Shown here: positions 11,640-23,527 of the stretch, piece after piece
How positions within the stretch are numbered: the stretch's first letter is position 1
Layout of the letters: each line of letters begins with the position of its first letter
From: Artemia franciscana
Taxonomy: Eukaryota; Arthropoda; Branchiopoda; Anostraca; Artemiidae
NCBI RefSeq assembly: GCF_032884065.1
Contig: NC_088872.1
Location: 4,526,001 to 4,590,000 of the forward strand
Length of the DNA: 64,000 nucleotides
Reading direction: 5' to 3'
Program-made: the position numbers and the translations under genes
The notes under the pieces: generated by a model
Databases searched by the model: none
Told to the model about the DNA's origin: nothing
The model's input: the letters and a program-made list of their open reading frames with translations, nothing else

Positions 11640-12750
11640 TTACCTATACTATTTGTTCTGGGTCCTAGAAAATATGCTTACTATCTCATGCCTATTTTCT
11701 AATTTTTGGCTACTTAGTCTTTGTACTTCATCTTGAATATTTTTCAACAGTTAATAAAAATCTGCTGGTCACTTGCTATGGAATCTTGAATTAACTTGTG
11801 TATGACTACAGAATATAAACCATATATTGTAAAACTCGGTAAAAAAAAAAAAAAGGCTTGTACGTAGGGAGTCGATCGATATGAATAAAAAGGCCTGGTA
11901 ATTTTTTTAGTAGCAAAGAGATAAAGCAATGTTACTCAAATATTCTAAGTTCTGGGTCATACATCTTATTTCAGATCTACTTTACAATTTTTTTTTCTTA
12001 ATACCTGCACTTAATTTTGGATATTATTTAATACTTGATAAAATTGGATGGACAGCTTTTGTGGGATTTTTAGCTGCTTTGTGTATGCTTAAAGAATGTA
12101 AATAATGTAATATAACTGATGTTCGCCTACTTTGGTCACTGATTTTTTTTTTTTGTAATGTAGCTGATATTCACCTATTTTGGATTCAACTTGGAGAAAA
12201 CAAGAATAGGATGGCTTTTAGGGAGGGGACCCATTTTCATAATAAATAGAAAAAGGGTTACTAACTTCTACTTTGTGACAAAACACAGAAAGGGGTGAAA
12301 ATGTTCCCATATGTAAATGTCAGACTGGGTGCACATGTGGCCACCAAAATTTGTCCTTACCCTAAACCATAACTATCTACAACTATAAATGATCTAAATT
12401 TAAAAACAAACTATTACCATTATTAACATTTATTTATACAAATCAAAGAGCCCTGAGACAAAATACAAGACTAATCATTTTCATAACTCACACTATAATA
12501 CGTAAATAACCCTTTTGTCCGTTGGGTCATAAATCAGGTACTTCAACAGCAACATTAATCATGTCGCTTGAAAAATATGTCTTTATTATACTTATTTGTA
12601 TGGCACCGAAATTTCAACTAAATATCAATTGATACGCCAGCAAATAGTTCTTTTAATCAATAGACAACGATCCGTTTTAATTCATCTCTTGCTCTTTCAG
12701 TGAATATGCACAGGTCTTTATGCTCTGTCTCACCATGCAACTTCAAAGAG
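11640..12750. other. No gene seen
   Basis: AT-rich DNA. A weak direct repeat (GATGTTCGCCTAC / GATATTCACCTAT with a TTTTGGT-C context) lies at about 12119 and 12168. No coding signal. Confidence 0.45.
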
Positions 12751-12753
12751 ACT

Positions 12754-13470
12754 CGGTGTAATACAACTTCCATTTTAGAAAATCTGTGATCATCCCAAAT
12801 CTAAAATAGAAAAAAAAGAAACAAAGGGACGAAAAAAAAATGTTATGAATTTGACTTTTTATATTGAAGTCAATATTTTCCAGGGCATTTTTTTTTATAA
12901 AAGTTTGATTGAACTTAGTATGTTTCTTAAACGCTTTTATGGAGAATCGGTGTAATACAACTTCCATTTTAGAAAATCTGTAATCATCCCAAATCTAAAA
13001 TAAAAAGAAAACAAAGGGACGAGAAAAAAAAGTTGCGAATTTGACTTTTTAACATTGAAGTCAATATTCTCCTGGGTATTTTTTTTATGAGAGTTTGATT
13101 TAACTTAGTATGTTTCTTAAACGCTTTTATGAAAAATCAGTGCAATACAACCATTTTAGAACATTTGTGATCATCCCAATTCTGAAATGGAAAAAAAGAA
13201 ATAAAGGGGCAAAAAAGTCTTGCAAATTTGTGTTTTTGACATTGAATTTAATATTCTCCAGGGCATTTTTATAACAGTTAAATTAACTTAGTACGTTAAT
13301 TAAATTTTTTATTGACGCTCGGTGTAATGCAACTTCCATTTTAGAAAATTTATGATCATTGCAAATCTAAAATAGAAAAAAAAAACATGAGAAGAGGAAT
13401 GTTGAGAATTCACAATTTTAACATTTAATTCAATTTAATATTCTTAAGGGCATATTACATTTAGTTTGGT
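12754..13470. repeat. Satellite-like array, about 190-bp units, four copies
   Basis: Units begin at 12754, 12948, 13138 and 13320 with CGGTGTAATACAACTTCCAT or a variant, continue through TGATCATCCCAAATCTAAAA, and close with GAACTTAGTATGTTTCTTAA. Later units are shorter and more diverged. The 74-codon minus frame (12743-12967) is a by-product of the unit. The array abuts the LINE fragment that follows. Confidence 0.85.
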
Positions 13471-13504
13471 CCGTTTATTAGGTCATTTAATTGAACTTAC
13501 AATT

Positions 13505-13960
13505 AATCCTGCCAACTATCGCCCCGTATCTCTTTCATGAGTGTTTAGTAAAATTTTTGAAAAAGATATGCTTCCTTGAGTTCAGGAATTTATCAATTCT
13601 AAATATATTTTTTTTTTCATCAAATTTACTTGAGTTTTAAGGCAAACCATTCAACTGAGCATGCTTGTTCAACTTTCTTGAATTTCCACATTCAGATCTC
13701 GACGGTGCTCTTTTTCTCGATGTACAAAAAGCATTCGATTTATCACAACACAAGATTTTTCTTCAGAAATCGTTCATATGGGTATGACAGTGAGTGCTCA
13801 TTCTTGATTTCTTTTATATCTGTCTGGTCAGGTCATCTGTGTTGATCTGCTCTTTTAAACTCTGAAATAGAGTTTGGAGTTACACAAGGATCTGGCTTTG
13901 AGTCGATCCTCTTTTTTCTGTTAATAATCGTATTGAAACGGTTAAAAATAAAATATCTAC
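13505..13960 (+). mobile_element. Decayed LINE reverse transcriptase (Jockey/CR1-like)
   Basis: Across shifting frames the sequence gives NPANYRPVSLS, then VFSKIFEK, then GALFLDVQKAFDLS and later FGVTQGS followed by ILFF. These correspond to the finger start (N-Y-R-P-[IV]-S-L), motif A (F-x-D-x-x-K-A-F-D) and motif B (G-V-x-Q-G-S) of non-LTR reverse transcriptases. Several stops and frame changes break it, and the FADD box is not visible. The endonuclease domain is absent, so this is a truncated, dead copy. Confidence 0.75.
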
Positions 13961-15815
13961 GATTTTCTGTCGTCTTCGTCAACCAGCATCTGCCACTAGC
14001 TGTTGCATTTCTAGGAGCAATTTATATGATCTTTTTGTACAGGCTGGCTCAGTCTTACGTTTTGTATTGTCCAGTTATTGGATGTCAACCTTTTCCTCAA
14101 CATCGATGCCACTTTCAAAACTTTCTGATAAAGCAAGAGCTATTGTTCAGGAAACTAACCGTTCTCAAGTTAAGCTCTTACTTGATTTGAAATCTCTTCG
14201 CTTTTTGTCTGGTACTGCTTTCACTTTTTTACAGTTGCATCGCAACCTTTCAATTGACATATGTAATAATATGTTTTCCATTTTTGGTCCGTCGACTTCT
14301 CATCTCCACGCTCATCTTACTGATTCCTCATGCTCCATGATTGCGGTTTGACTTAAATCTCCTGATAGCTTGTAACATGATCTAGAACAAGCTTCCAGAG
14401 TCTGCACGAAGGTGCCACTCGTTTGGTATCTTCAATAAGAATGATAGTAATATTCCAGCCCATACTTGAGTTTTTTCTTTTTTTTTCTGTTTTTTTTTTC
14501 AGTTCCTCTGAATTTGATGTCTCTAGAGGGAATTCGGATGTTTATTTGAGGTGATTAAATTATTGACTAATACCCCCACCTAGCTCATGATTTTGAGGAT
14601 TTTTTACGAGAGCAAAAGGATTATTTTCAAATTTTGTTGGTATTTTTTCTTCTTTGTTCTTTCCTAGTCATGGAGCCTTACGAGAGAGACTATATTAAAG
14701 CTTATGTTTTGTTCTCGCAAATTTATCGATTGATAAAAAAATTTAAAAATCAGAACTTAGTCTGTTTATAAGATCTTATGTCAAATCCTCAGAAAGTTTC
14801 CGAAAACTCCAGAAAAGTCTAAAGAAAGTTTTGGAAAGTTTTCAAAAAGTCTTATAAAATTCCCAGTCGAACGCATCGTATATACCGTACACAAGTAGTA
14901 TATTTTTTTTTTCTAGCTTAGGTGGCAAATCAACGTTCATTTCCCCTTAGCTGATCGACTAAAGAATTTTCTTCATGTAAGTACTACCAGAAATCCAGGC
15001 TAATCTTTTAGGTAGTATAAAATAAGTCTTCTTTCGTGGAACATAAGAGCTCCGAAGCATATTGGGCGAGAAACATAAATGCCAACCTCGAGACAGGAGT
15101 GTCGCCTATGATCCTGCTTAGGGTGGTGGTACCCTCCTTCTCGAGCACAAAGAGGCAAGGCAGTATTGTAAACATTTAATTTGACTTATACTGGACGTCA
15201 ATGAAGCTTAAAATGAGGCCGCCCTGGTTATCTTAGAGAAGTAGCAAATATTGCTGAGAAGGCTAAGAGTATCACTTGAAAAACAGAGACTACCCTAGGA
15301 ATCCAAGATGAGGCAAAGGAATGGTAAATACAATTAAGGTACCTATAAAAATCCTTCCCAATGAAAGAGTTGAACACTCAATTGAAACTCGCAACCAAAT
15401 CAGGATTAGCATGTCAAACAAAGTTCAAGCAACCAGGGGAACGACCCTGTACCTTAGATAACTTTTAAATGTCAGTTCTACTTTCAGAAATATTTTCCCT
15501 GCTTTCTGGTTGTGTGTATGAATAATGTGGTAAAATTAATGGTATCATAAGTAGTGTCCTATTCAAAGGTTAGGAAAAAGACACATACAAGCGAAAGTTT
15601 AATTCATATTTTAATGATGCTCATTAATTTATATTTAGGATGTCAAAAGGTTATAGCCCTTGAAGCATCCATTCCCTTGTCATTAAAACATGACGAAACA
15701 ATTTTTTGCAAGTATCTGAAGAACGTTATTAGCCTCATTTACTTCCTAGCTAAGAGGCAGCTCCAGGAATTTAAACATTGTCAAAAATAACATAAATGCT
15801 TAAGCTATTCTTTTA
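13961..15815. other. No certain gene; small minus ORF at 15008-15175
   Basis: Possible continuation of the LINE (14060-14351) is not recognisable. A run of GAAAGTTT-like words lies at 14785-14865. On the minus strand 15175 to 15008 is a 55-codon ATG frame containing LFVLEKEGTTTLSRIIGDTP with balanced composition. I cannot assign it; it may be a transposon scrap or a chance frame. Confidence 0.35.
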
Positions 15816-15816
15816 A

Positions 15817-16174
<358 letters not shown>

Positions 16175-16184
16175 TTAACCATAA

Positions 16185-16260
16185 GCTTCCCTTAACCTTA
16201 ACTTCTGGGAAGCTTAACCATAAGCTTCCCAGCCTCCTTTAAGCTTCCCTTAACTTCTGA
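16185..16260. repeat. AAGCTTCCC repeats with a perfect hairpin
   Basis: CATAAGCTTCCC and TTAACTTCTG words are repeated. GGGAAGCTTA (16207-16216) pairs perfectly with TAAGCTTCCC (16221-16230) across a 4-nt loop. Confidence 0.8.
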
Positions 16261-17025
16261 ATTTCAGATGGTAAGAAAGGCGGGAAAACGCGCTAGTGAA
16301 TAAAATCGTAATTAAAAAGAATGAATTCTAAAAATTTGTGGTTCCAGTTATAATTGGCATAAAATGTTTTGCAAAAGTGCGCTATGTGGTGTAATTGGCA
16401 TCACCTTAATCTAGCCTAATAAAAATAGTGATTGACATAGGTAGCTCTGTTTATTCTCAAAAATCCGAAATAAAACAAGTTAAGTCTCCTCTTGTTAATG
16501 TGAGTCCCATATTCAAGTCCACCAGACAGCAAGGAGCCAATCCTTCATGAATGCCACTCGAAAGCGGCTTTAGCAAACTTGCCCCAAAAGTGATTTCTTT
16601 GGCCTTGCATATTCTTACAATACTTCTGTCTCAAAAACCGAATGAAGAATTTAAAGGATACACAAGAAAACATGCTCATACCACTTTGTGCTGTAGTAGA
16701 CATGAACCCTGTGCAAAGGACTGATCAAAGATAGTGAGCGCATGTAATCCCTCGTTTTGTCAAATAGAATATGTGGATAGTTTCCCTCTCCTTTAAGCCA
16801 AAAATTTTCCCTCACCCTAAAAATCACACCATGAAATATTTAATTATTGAATTATTTATATAAATTAAAAATTTAATAAAAATTTAAAATTTAAATATTG
16901 AATTATAAATTTTAAATTTAAATAAATTTAATTTAAATTAATACTAAATTTAAATTTAAATAAAAATTTAAATATTGAATTATAATATTTAATTCACGCC
17001 ATGATTAAGCTGACTGTTGAAGTTT
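16261..17025. other. No gene; AT-only tract
   Basis: 16840-16995 is nearly pure A/T built from TTTAAATTTAAA words. The rest shows no coding signal. Confidence 0.5.
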
Positions 17026-17030
17026 CTTAC

Positions 17031-17097
17031 CTTTTCATCAGCATGATTTGCATTTTCCGGGTCAGATCCTTCCGTCGTATGTACTCGTTTAACGAGC
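17031..17097 (-). CDS. Candidate host exon: cytoplasmic segment after a TM helix
   Basis: On the minus strand a 67-bp segment is flanked by an acceptor (TGTATATTTTCTAG) and a donor (GTAAGA). The first base completes a codon left open by the transmembrane exon at 38914-39010 (TT|G gives Leu). The remaining 22 codons are open: LVKRVHTTEGSD, then PENANHADEK. The basic VKR directly after the helix is the expected stop-transfer signal, and the acidic tail fits a cytoplasmic side. It ends on a full codon, so the next exon would start in phase 0; I could not find it. A second frame is also open here, so the assignment leans on phase matching and on the basic residues. The protein family is unknown to me. 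Confidence 0.55.
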
Positions 17098-17099
17098 CT

Positions 17100-18256
17100 A
17101 GAAAATATACAGAAAATTAGGCTGAAACAATTAAAAACGGATAGGGAAATGAGAAAATTAGTTTTACTCGTTTTTGTGATTATTTTATGCTCGAGGTACC
17201 AAGGAAATCAAAATAAAACATCCTTTGCCCTTAGACTCTTGTTAGTTCCAATTATATCTGAGCTTTTCCCAGTTGGGTATTTGAGACAGAACTTAAAATC
17301 CAACTTTGAAGGGCAATATGTCTTTCACGCTCAAATGGTTTTTCTCCTGAATAGCCCTTCAATGCCCAAGAAGAATTGCCCAAATGGGAAAATGCTCTCT
17401 TGTAGATTTTACTTTCAAGTGACTTTTTTTTCCTCCTGCGTGTATTCTCTTCCTTGGTACTTAATCCACTTTAACATCATTTGTTGCACTATAGTATAAA
17501 ACACGTTTTATGTGCATGGTACTAAAACCAGAAAAGTCGTTTCGAACAGGCTTAATCATAAAGATCAAATTTTTAGCACAAAATTCATGGGGAAGGGTAT
17601 TTCTTTTGGAAAGGCTGTGGTTTTATTTTCACTGTCCTTCGCACTTTTAACTAAAATCGGTCTTTATTTAGCTAAAAACATTGCAATCTTACACGATACT
17701 TTCATCACTGTAACAATAGAAAAGTATTGGTATCAATTTGCAAAATTTCAAGGGTGGAGGGGGGGGGATTTCAAAATTTATTTATCAAATCTATAAGGAG
17801 TACTAAATTCGTCACTTTTTCAACTTTTCCCCAAAAAAGGTATTATTCATTGGATTTTTCACCCAAAAAAGGCATTAGGCCTATCCACTTAAAATATCCC
17901 ACAAAAAGTTTTTTTTTTATCTATATAAGGGGACACATGCAAGGTCGTATTCAGTATTTTTGTTAGGGTTGGGGGGGTGGAGTTATTGTTTTTTTCGTGG
18001 GGGGGTTACAAAAAAAACTTTAAAAAATGTATCCAGAATTTCCTATGTTTTTTCCAGTCAGAAAAAAATTCGAGGCGAAAGATATAAGCTGGTAACTCTT
18101 CTTCGTGGATATGGCCTTGAGCACATGCCCCTACCCTAATCGACGCCATTGTAGAAATGTGCCCTCTTCATTTGCAGCCAGAATTACAGTTACAACTTCT
18201 GCTAACTAAGGAAGTTGTTGCGATACACGGATTACAAGTTACAATCCCTAATTTTT
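17100..18256. other. No gene supported; dispersed G-tract repeat
   Basis: Plus frames at 17149-17499, 17512-17796 and 17727-17966 have no family signature. At about 17940-18065 an AAGGTCGTATTCAG...GGGGGGG...ATCCAGAAT phrase resembles those near 37410 and 63505 (GGCCGTAT-CAG with G or C tracts), a dispersed noncoding repeat. Confidence 0.4.
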
Positions 18257-19690
18257 ATGGCACTTGGTATTTACCAAGTGACATGCAGCGATCGCAATTT
18301 CTGTCGGTCTGTCTGTCCCGGTTTTGCTAGTCTGAGCACTTCCAGGTAAGCTAGGACGATGAAATTTGACAGGCGTATCAGGGACCAGATATGATTGAAT
18401 TAGAAATAGTCATTTCCCCGATTCAACTATATGGAGGGGGAGAGTGGGGAGCCGTTAATTCGGAAAAATTAGAAAAAATGAGGTATTTTCAACTTACGAA
18501 CGGGTAATCGGATCTAAATGAAATTTGATATTTAGAAGGATATCGTGTCCCAGAGCTCTCATTTCAAATCCTGACCAAATCCGGTGACATTGGGAGAAGC
18601 TGGAGGAGTAAACCAGAAATCTTGGAAAACACTTTGAGTGGAGAGACCGTGATGATACTTGGTGGGAAGAATAAACACATTTCCTAGATACGTTATTGAC
18701 ATAATCAGACCGGATTGGCTCTCTTTGGGAGAGTTGGGGGGAGGGTAATTCGGAAAAAAATAGAAAAAATGGGGTATTTTTAACTTACGAACAGATGATC
18801 AGATCTAAATAAAGTTTGATATTTGGAAGGACTTCGTGTCTCAGAGCTGTTATTTTAAATCCCGATTGGATTTGATTACGTCGGAGGAAGTTGATGGGGG
18901 AAACACGAAATCTTGCAAAACACTTAACAGTGCAGAGATCGGATGAAACTTGGCGGGAAAATAAGCACATATCCTAGATACGTTATTGACATAACCGGAC
19001 TGGATCTGCTCTTTTTGGGGCAATTGGGAGGATTTGCTAGTTTGGAAACTTCCAGATAAGCTAGGACTATGAAAGTTGGCAGATGTATAAGGGACCAGAC
19101 CAGATTAAATTAGAAATATTCTCTTCCTGATTCGACCATCTGGGCGGGGGGGAGCGAGCGGACAAAATAGTTGAGAAGAATGTTATTTGCCGATGAAGCA
19201 AATGATTGTTCTTCTCAGGTATGGCTTGTGGTCTAGGGGTATGATTCTCGCTTAGGGTGCAAGAGGTTCCAGGTCCGAATCCTGGACCACCCCAATTTTT
19301 ACATGGAGAAGATCTGAAACTAGATACGTGATCAATATAGCGATCGATGAAAGTTGGTAGGCGTATCAGAAACCCGACCATATTAAATTAGAAATATTCG
19401 CTTCCCCGATTTGACCATCTGGGGGGAGTGGAAGGATGGTTAATTCGGAAAAATTAGAAAAAATGAAGTATTTTTAACTCACAAACAGGTTATCGGATCT
19501 TGATAAAATTTGATATTTGGGATGACCTCGTGTCTCAGAGCTCTTATTTTAAACCCCGACCGGATCTTGTGACATTATGGGGAACTGGAGGGGGAACCAG
19601 AAATCTTCGAAAATGCTTAGAGTGGAGAAATCGTAATGAAACTTGGGGGGAAGAAGCTATTGGCTCTTCCAACCTCGTCACAAGTGCCAT
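18257..19690 (+). mobile_element. Satellite-bearing repeat element, copy 1
   Basis: The left end ATGGCACTTGGTATTTACCA carries a hairpin (CACTTGGTA/TACCAAGTG). It is followed by GTCGGTCTGTCTGTCCCGGT and GCACTTCCAGGTAAGCTAGG. The body consists of repeated units of about 300 bp with landmarks AATTCGGAAAAATTAGAAAA, AACTTACGAAC, TCGGATCT, GTGTCTCAGAGCTCTTATTT and AGATACGT-ATTGACATAA. The right end CAAGTGCCAT is the inverted match of the left ATGGCACTTG. There is no protein-coding frame. It has sister copies at 32787-34872 (inverted) and 48629-50471. Its class is uncertain; short TIRs argue for a non-autonomous DNA element. Confidence 0.75.
19223..19293 (+). tRNA. tRNA-Pro(AGG)-like pseudogene
   Basis: The 71-nt sequence reads GGCTTGTGGTCTAGGGGTAT, then an anticodon arm CTCGC-TTAGGGT-GCAAG with anticodon AGG, then a perfect T stem CCAGG/CCTGG with loop TCCGAAT. 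This closely follows eukaryotic cytosolic tRNA-Pro. It departs from a working tRNA: by eye the acceptor stem (GGCTTGT with ACCACCC) has two mismatches, the anticodon stem has one, and one base is missing around positions 7-9. A and B box promoter sequences (TGGTCTAGGGG; GGTCCGAATCC) survive. It sits inside the satellite-bearing element, so it is likelier a retro-inserted or SINE-type relic than a functional gene. Confidence 0.7.
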
Positions 19691-20639
19691 ATGAGCTCTT
19701 GTTGAGTAGCTATTTTCTAATGAGTTCAATAAAGATACCCCTTGCTATTAACTGTATTTTTGTCGCAACCAATTCGTTTTGGCATTGAAATTCATTCATT
19801 GACGATAATCAAGACATAATGACAGTGGCTTGCACCTCAAGGCATTTCTGTTTTATTTGATCCATAAGCATATGGGAAATGGTTTGATGGTAATTTATGC
19901 TATCAGAGGGGACAGGAAATTGCCAATCGAAATTTCCTTTTTCAGGTAGATTAGGTGGCTTGTAGGCAGGGTTGCCGGTCGATGGAAAAAAACTACTAGA
20001 TTTTAGTGATTTTGTGGTTGGTTTACTGATTTCCTTCAATAATCTAGCCATTTATGTGCTGATCTAGTGATTTTTAACTTTAAACAATCTAAAAAATTAA
20101 TTGGGGCTGAAGTTGGGAGGAAATATAGAGCCTATCGACAGTATTGAACCGATCGAGTCTTTCAGTTTCCAATTGATAGCATTTTGGCCCTAATTGGGCT
20201 ATTTTGTTCAATAATGCCAGAAACCGGAACTTTTCTGTAGCGAAATTTCATTTGTTCATTGAAAAGGACACTGAAAATTTGGATTTTAGTTTAACCTTTT
20301 TGTTATTTGTTTAATGACAGTCAAGGAAGAAAATTGTTATCTACTTAAGTATGTGGTCAATTGTCCTTTTTACTCAAACATTAAAGGAGATTACTTCAAA
20401 AAATCGTCCGGCCGAAGTTCTTTTTAGTGTTATCAATGATGTACGAAGAATTGACACAGATATTCCTCTTATATGTGTTTTGATCTATCCTCTCTCAACA
20501 TTTTGTCTTTATAATAATAAAAAGTAAAAAAAGGTAAAAAATACAGTTCCAAATCACAAAGAAATATAGAAAGGAGAGAGTATCCTCAGGAAATAAGTCC
20601 CCAAGCAATATTTCACTACGAAAAAACATTCATTGGCAG
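19691..20639. repeat. Dispersed repeat at 19975-20115; otherwise nothing
   Basis: 19975-20115 is the reverse-complement partner of 8530-8680 (TAATCTAGCCATTTATGTGC and neighbours). The remainder shows no coding or repeat signal that I can support. Confidence 0.5.
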
Positions 20640-21047
20640 CGTTGAGTGTATATTCAACCTCACTGCCCTCTGCCATATGTGTAGGGTACTTGAATAATAT
20701 GCCCCCTACTCCTCAAGTTGCTCATGGATTGGCGCACTGTAAACCGGTTTCTTTCGCTAGTTTCTTTCAACTTAGTATGAAAAAAGACAAAGGAAAGTGA
20801 CAGAATAGATGGGAAATATATAATTTGGGCTATAGATTTGTACAGTTTTTAAATTATTTTGACAGTGTGAAATAAGAAAACAATTCTTAATTCAGAATAA
20901 TAAATCAGAATAATTGCAGCTTAAGCATTTTGCATACAGACCCACTGTACTTTACCCCTACCCCCACCCCCTAATGTGCAAACATATAGCCCAAATTTGC
21001 TTATAAAGTGTTATTTTTCTATCATGATTAGGCATATTTTATTAGGA
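20640..21047 (-). repeat. Fold-back repeat 'TTTGGGCTATAT', copy 1
   Basis: AATTTGGGCTATAGATTTGT at about 20833 is matched in inverse by CTAATGTGCAAACATATAGC at about 20972, each next to a CCCCACCCCC-type tract. CACTGTAAACCGGTTTCTTT lies outside the stem. The same order, often inverted, appears at 26730-27420 and 61840-62440. Noncoding. Confidence 0.65.
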
Positions 21048-21263
21048 TTAACCTAACTTCACATCTTGAGCCTTAGGGAATATATCATCCAAGTACCGTG
21101 TGTCTCTATCAAGAATATTTGGCTCGAAATAAGGTAGTGGTAATGGAGGGCCAGTCCACTTCCACCACCGGATGTATATTTCAGAGTGCCACGCATACCA
21201 CACGGCCAACACGTGTAACGGAAAGTTCCGCAACGCCTGGCACAGTTTTCCCACGCTTGACAA
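21048..21263 (-). other. Unassigned minus-strand ORF, possible terminal exon
   Basis: The 71-codon frame contains RWWKWTGPPLPLPYFEPNIL and then DRDTRYLDDIFPKAQD, with a composition and base balance more gene-like than its surroundings. A second frame of the same strand is also long and Cys-rich (CQAWENCARRCG). Upstream on that strand is AAATTAG, a possible acceptor; downstream is AATAAA, but that lies in a dispersed repeat. I do not recognise either translation and cannot choose between them. Confidence 0.2.
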
Positions 21264-21269
21264 GCATCA

Positions 21270-22085
21270 TCTAATTTACATGATTTCAGAAAGTGTGCAA
21301 TCCCTTGTTGAAAATGAACTCTTGTTGAAAATGTATTGATGATAAATAGATATTAATAATAACACTGCTATTTTCTATTCCGGTGAACATTTTTTCAGTA
21401 ACTTAGTTGTGGCTTAAGACACGCTAAAAATTCTAATGCCATTGTTCCTTTCTCATGGTTGTCGAGTTAATGGGAATCATAAGCCTGCATATTGATAATT
21501 AAATGGCAACTCCGAAAATAGGCATGCAGGACGAAGTCATTGTTGCGTAGAAAGTTATCCGTTTACTTTATGGGCATCGTAGCAACCATTTTAGACTTAG
21601 TTTCCCGAAGGCAAATTTGATGTAAATTCCACTGGTTGGCCATAATTTTATTTTAGAGTTGGCCAGCTCTTTCCAGGAAAAGCGGGGCCCGGCACACAAA
21701 ATCATGGCTATCGAAAATCAGCTTCAAAAAAATTCTCACTGCAAAAACTCGTCCCAGGTCAATGCAGCACCGAACCATCTTAACTTCTTGAGTGTATTTA
21801 CCTCAAGGGTCTCAATACCTTAAAGCTGTCACCATTACGTGTTCATGAAACTGTCGGTTATGAATAGACATGCACCTCTTCTTCGTATATTTTTCTCTCT
21901 TATATCTTTATATATTCCAATTAGATAGTCAAATTTATTATATTTTCAATGCCAATGTTTCGGCTTTTTTAAATGTTAGCCCTCGAAACGCCTCCCTCAA
22001 ACCCAAAAAAATGTTTCAGCACATTTAGCTGATTTTCGATTCCAAATAATAATTTTACATCATCGAGGATCAAACAATTTGTGGT
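21270..22085. other. No gene seen
   Basis: No motif, repeat match or splice-flanked frame was noticed in this stretch. Confidence 0.45.
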
Positions 22086-22088
22086 AAT

Positions 22089-22645
22089 GAACTTTAAGTA
22101 AAGAGCGACTCAGTCAAATAATAACCAAAACTTGAAAAAAAAGGAATTTTGATACCAATTAATATATATAAGTAGATTAAGCCTTTTATTTTGATAAAAC
22201 AGAAAAAAAGGTTTCTTCAACTACAAGTAATAAGTAACAGTAAAACTTAAAACGAACAGAAGCTATTACTCATATGAGGGACCTGCTTCTTCCTCAGCTT
22301 TTGCTCTTTGCGCCAAAGTGTTAAAATTCATTAAAAATAATTCTCGTTCAAACTCTAAGCCCTTTCTATTTCAAGAGTGCTTCTTACAGAACTGATACAA
22401 AAAGTCTAGCTTTGACGTAAAGAGCGAGGAATGACGAAGAGGGAGCACCCCTCATACACAGAAAGGTTTAATATTGCTTCTTACTTTCAATTGGAAAAAA
22501 CTTGTTTTGTTTTAATGTTTAATTTCTGCCCATCTTTAAAATTATGCCAGACAATCCGCCTCCCCCAACTGAATTCCCCCGGAAGCTTTCCTCCCTAAGA
22601 AAAATTCTCCCTTTGGAAAATCCCTTTCCCACCCAGAATTTCCCC
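22089..22645. mobile_element. TAAGGAGCGAC fold-back family copy
   Basis: It begins GAACTTTAAGTAAAGAGCGA, a degraded family terminus, followed by the GATACCAATTA phrase of arm A. A core inverted-repeat unit follows at about 22205-22500: left arm ACTTAAAACGAACAGAAG-TATTACTCATATGA, right arm TCAGCTTTTGCTCTTTGCGC inverted as GACGTAAAGAGCGAGGAATG. A C-rich stretch like the inner side of arm A comes after it. Noncoding. Confidence 0.65.
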
Positions 22646-23084
22646 ATGGGGAAATGAGACCAACCAAGTAAATATTTATAAATTCAACATTTCCTTCGCA
22701 ATTTAGCTGACACAGAAGACTGCCACCTTCGTTAGAAATTTATTTTACATTTAGGCAAGATTAAAGAAGAAAAAATTTACATCAAGACTTTGAATGAACT
22801 TTGTCATTGAACTCTCTCTGAAAAAAAAAGTAGTGAATAGCCCGGAAGTTCATTATTTTGCAAATAACCCGAAAGTTAATTATTTTTTTGGATAAATATG
22901 TTAGTTTCAATTATAATACTTCAGTATTTCTGACGATCGCTACATATGTGATGAAAATATTTAGACTTTTATACCTGTTTTCGCTGTCTAAATAAATGGA
23001 TTTATTCCCATCTGAACGTTTATTTTGTAAGATTTTGTTTATTTGTAAGATTTCACTTTTGTAAAACAAAGATTTTTAAAGGTT

Positions 23085-23245
23085 ATCAAAAGTCAGGGCC
23101 CTCTAGAAGGAGTGGTGCTGGGTACTACTAAATACCCTCCCGGGACATACTTTAGTCTGTAGACCCATCCTTGAAAATTTTATTTTCCTAACCTAACCCC
23201 TTTCCAAGATAGCAAAAACTAGCTAACCTAGAATTTTACAATATT
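23085..23245 (-). repeat. Solo arm of the 'CTAGTTAATTGACTTC' fold-back family
   Basis: The segment from TCAGGGCCCTCTAGA through GGGACATACTTTAGTCTGTA to AGATAGCAAAAACTAGCTAA matches the right arm of the element at 45431-46062. The opposite arm is missing. Confidence 0.65.
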
Positions 23246-23527
23246 ACATTTTTATCATCCTTAGGTATATTTCGTTAGGATTGAGCGTCAGAGAAGCATA
23301 TTAGAAGAATATTAGGTAGGAGGTTTATCATAAAAGTACAGAATTTTGTTTTTGTGTTTAATAACAGTTAAAGGCCAACAGGCAGAAGGGAATATATAGG
23401 TAAAAATTGAAAAGTGACTTGAAAAGTGAAAGGGAAACAACTTCCTTTTTGAACCAACTTTGACATCTTATTTGCCAAAAAGTTACCTGACTGCGAAAGC
23501 CAGACTGACTTTTTTACATATCAAATA

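Noticed and set aside
17149-17499. 116-codon plus frame with a hydrophobic start resembling a signal peptide
   Set aside because: No motif, no splice context, T-rich composition and a start right beside the minus-strand exon; most likely chance.
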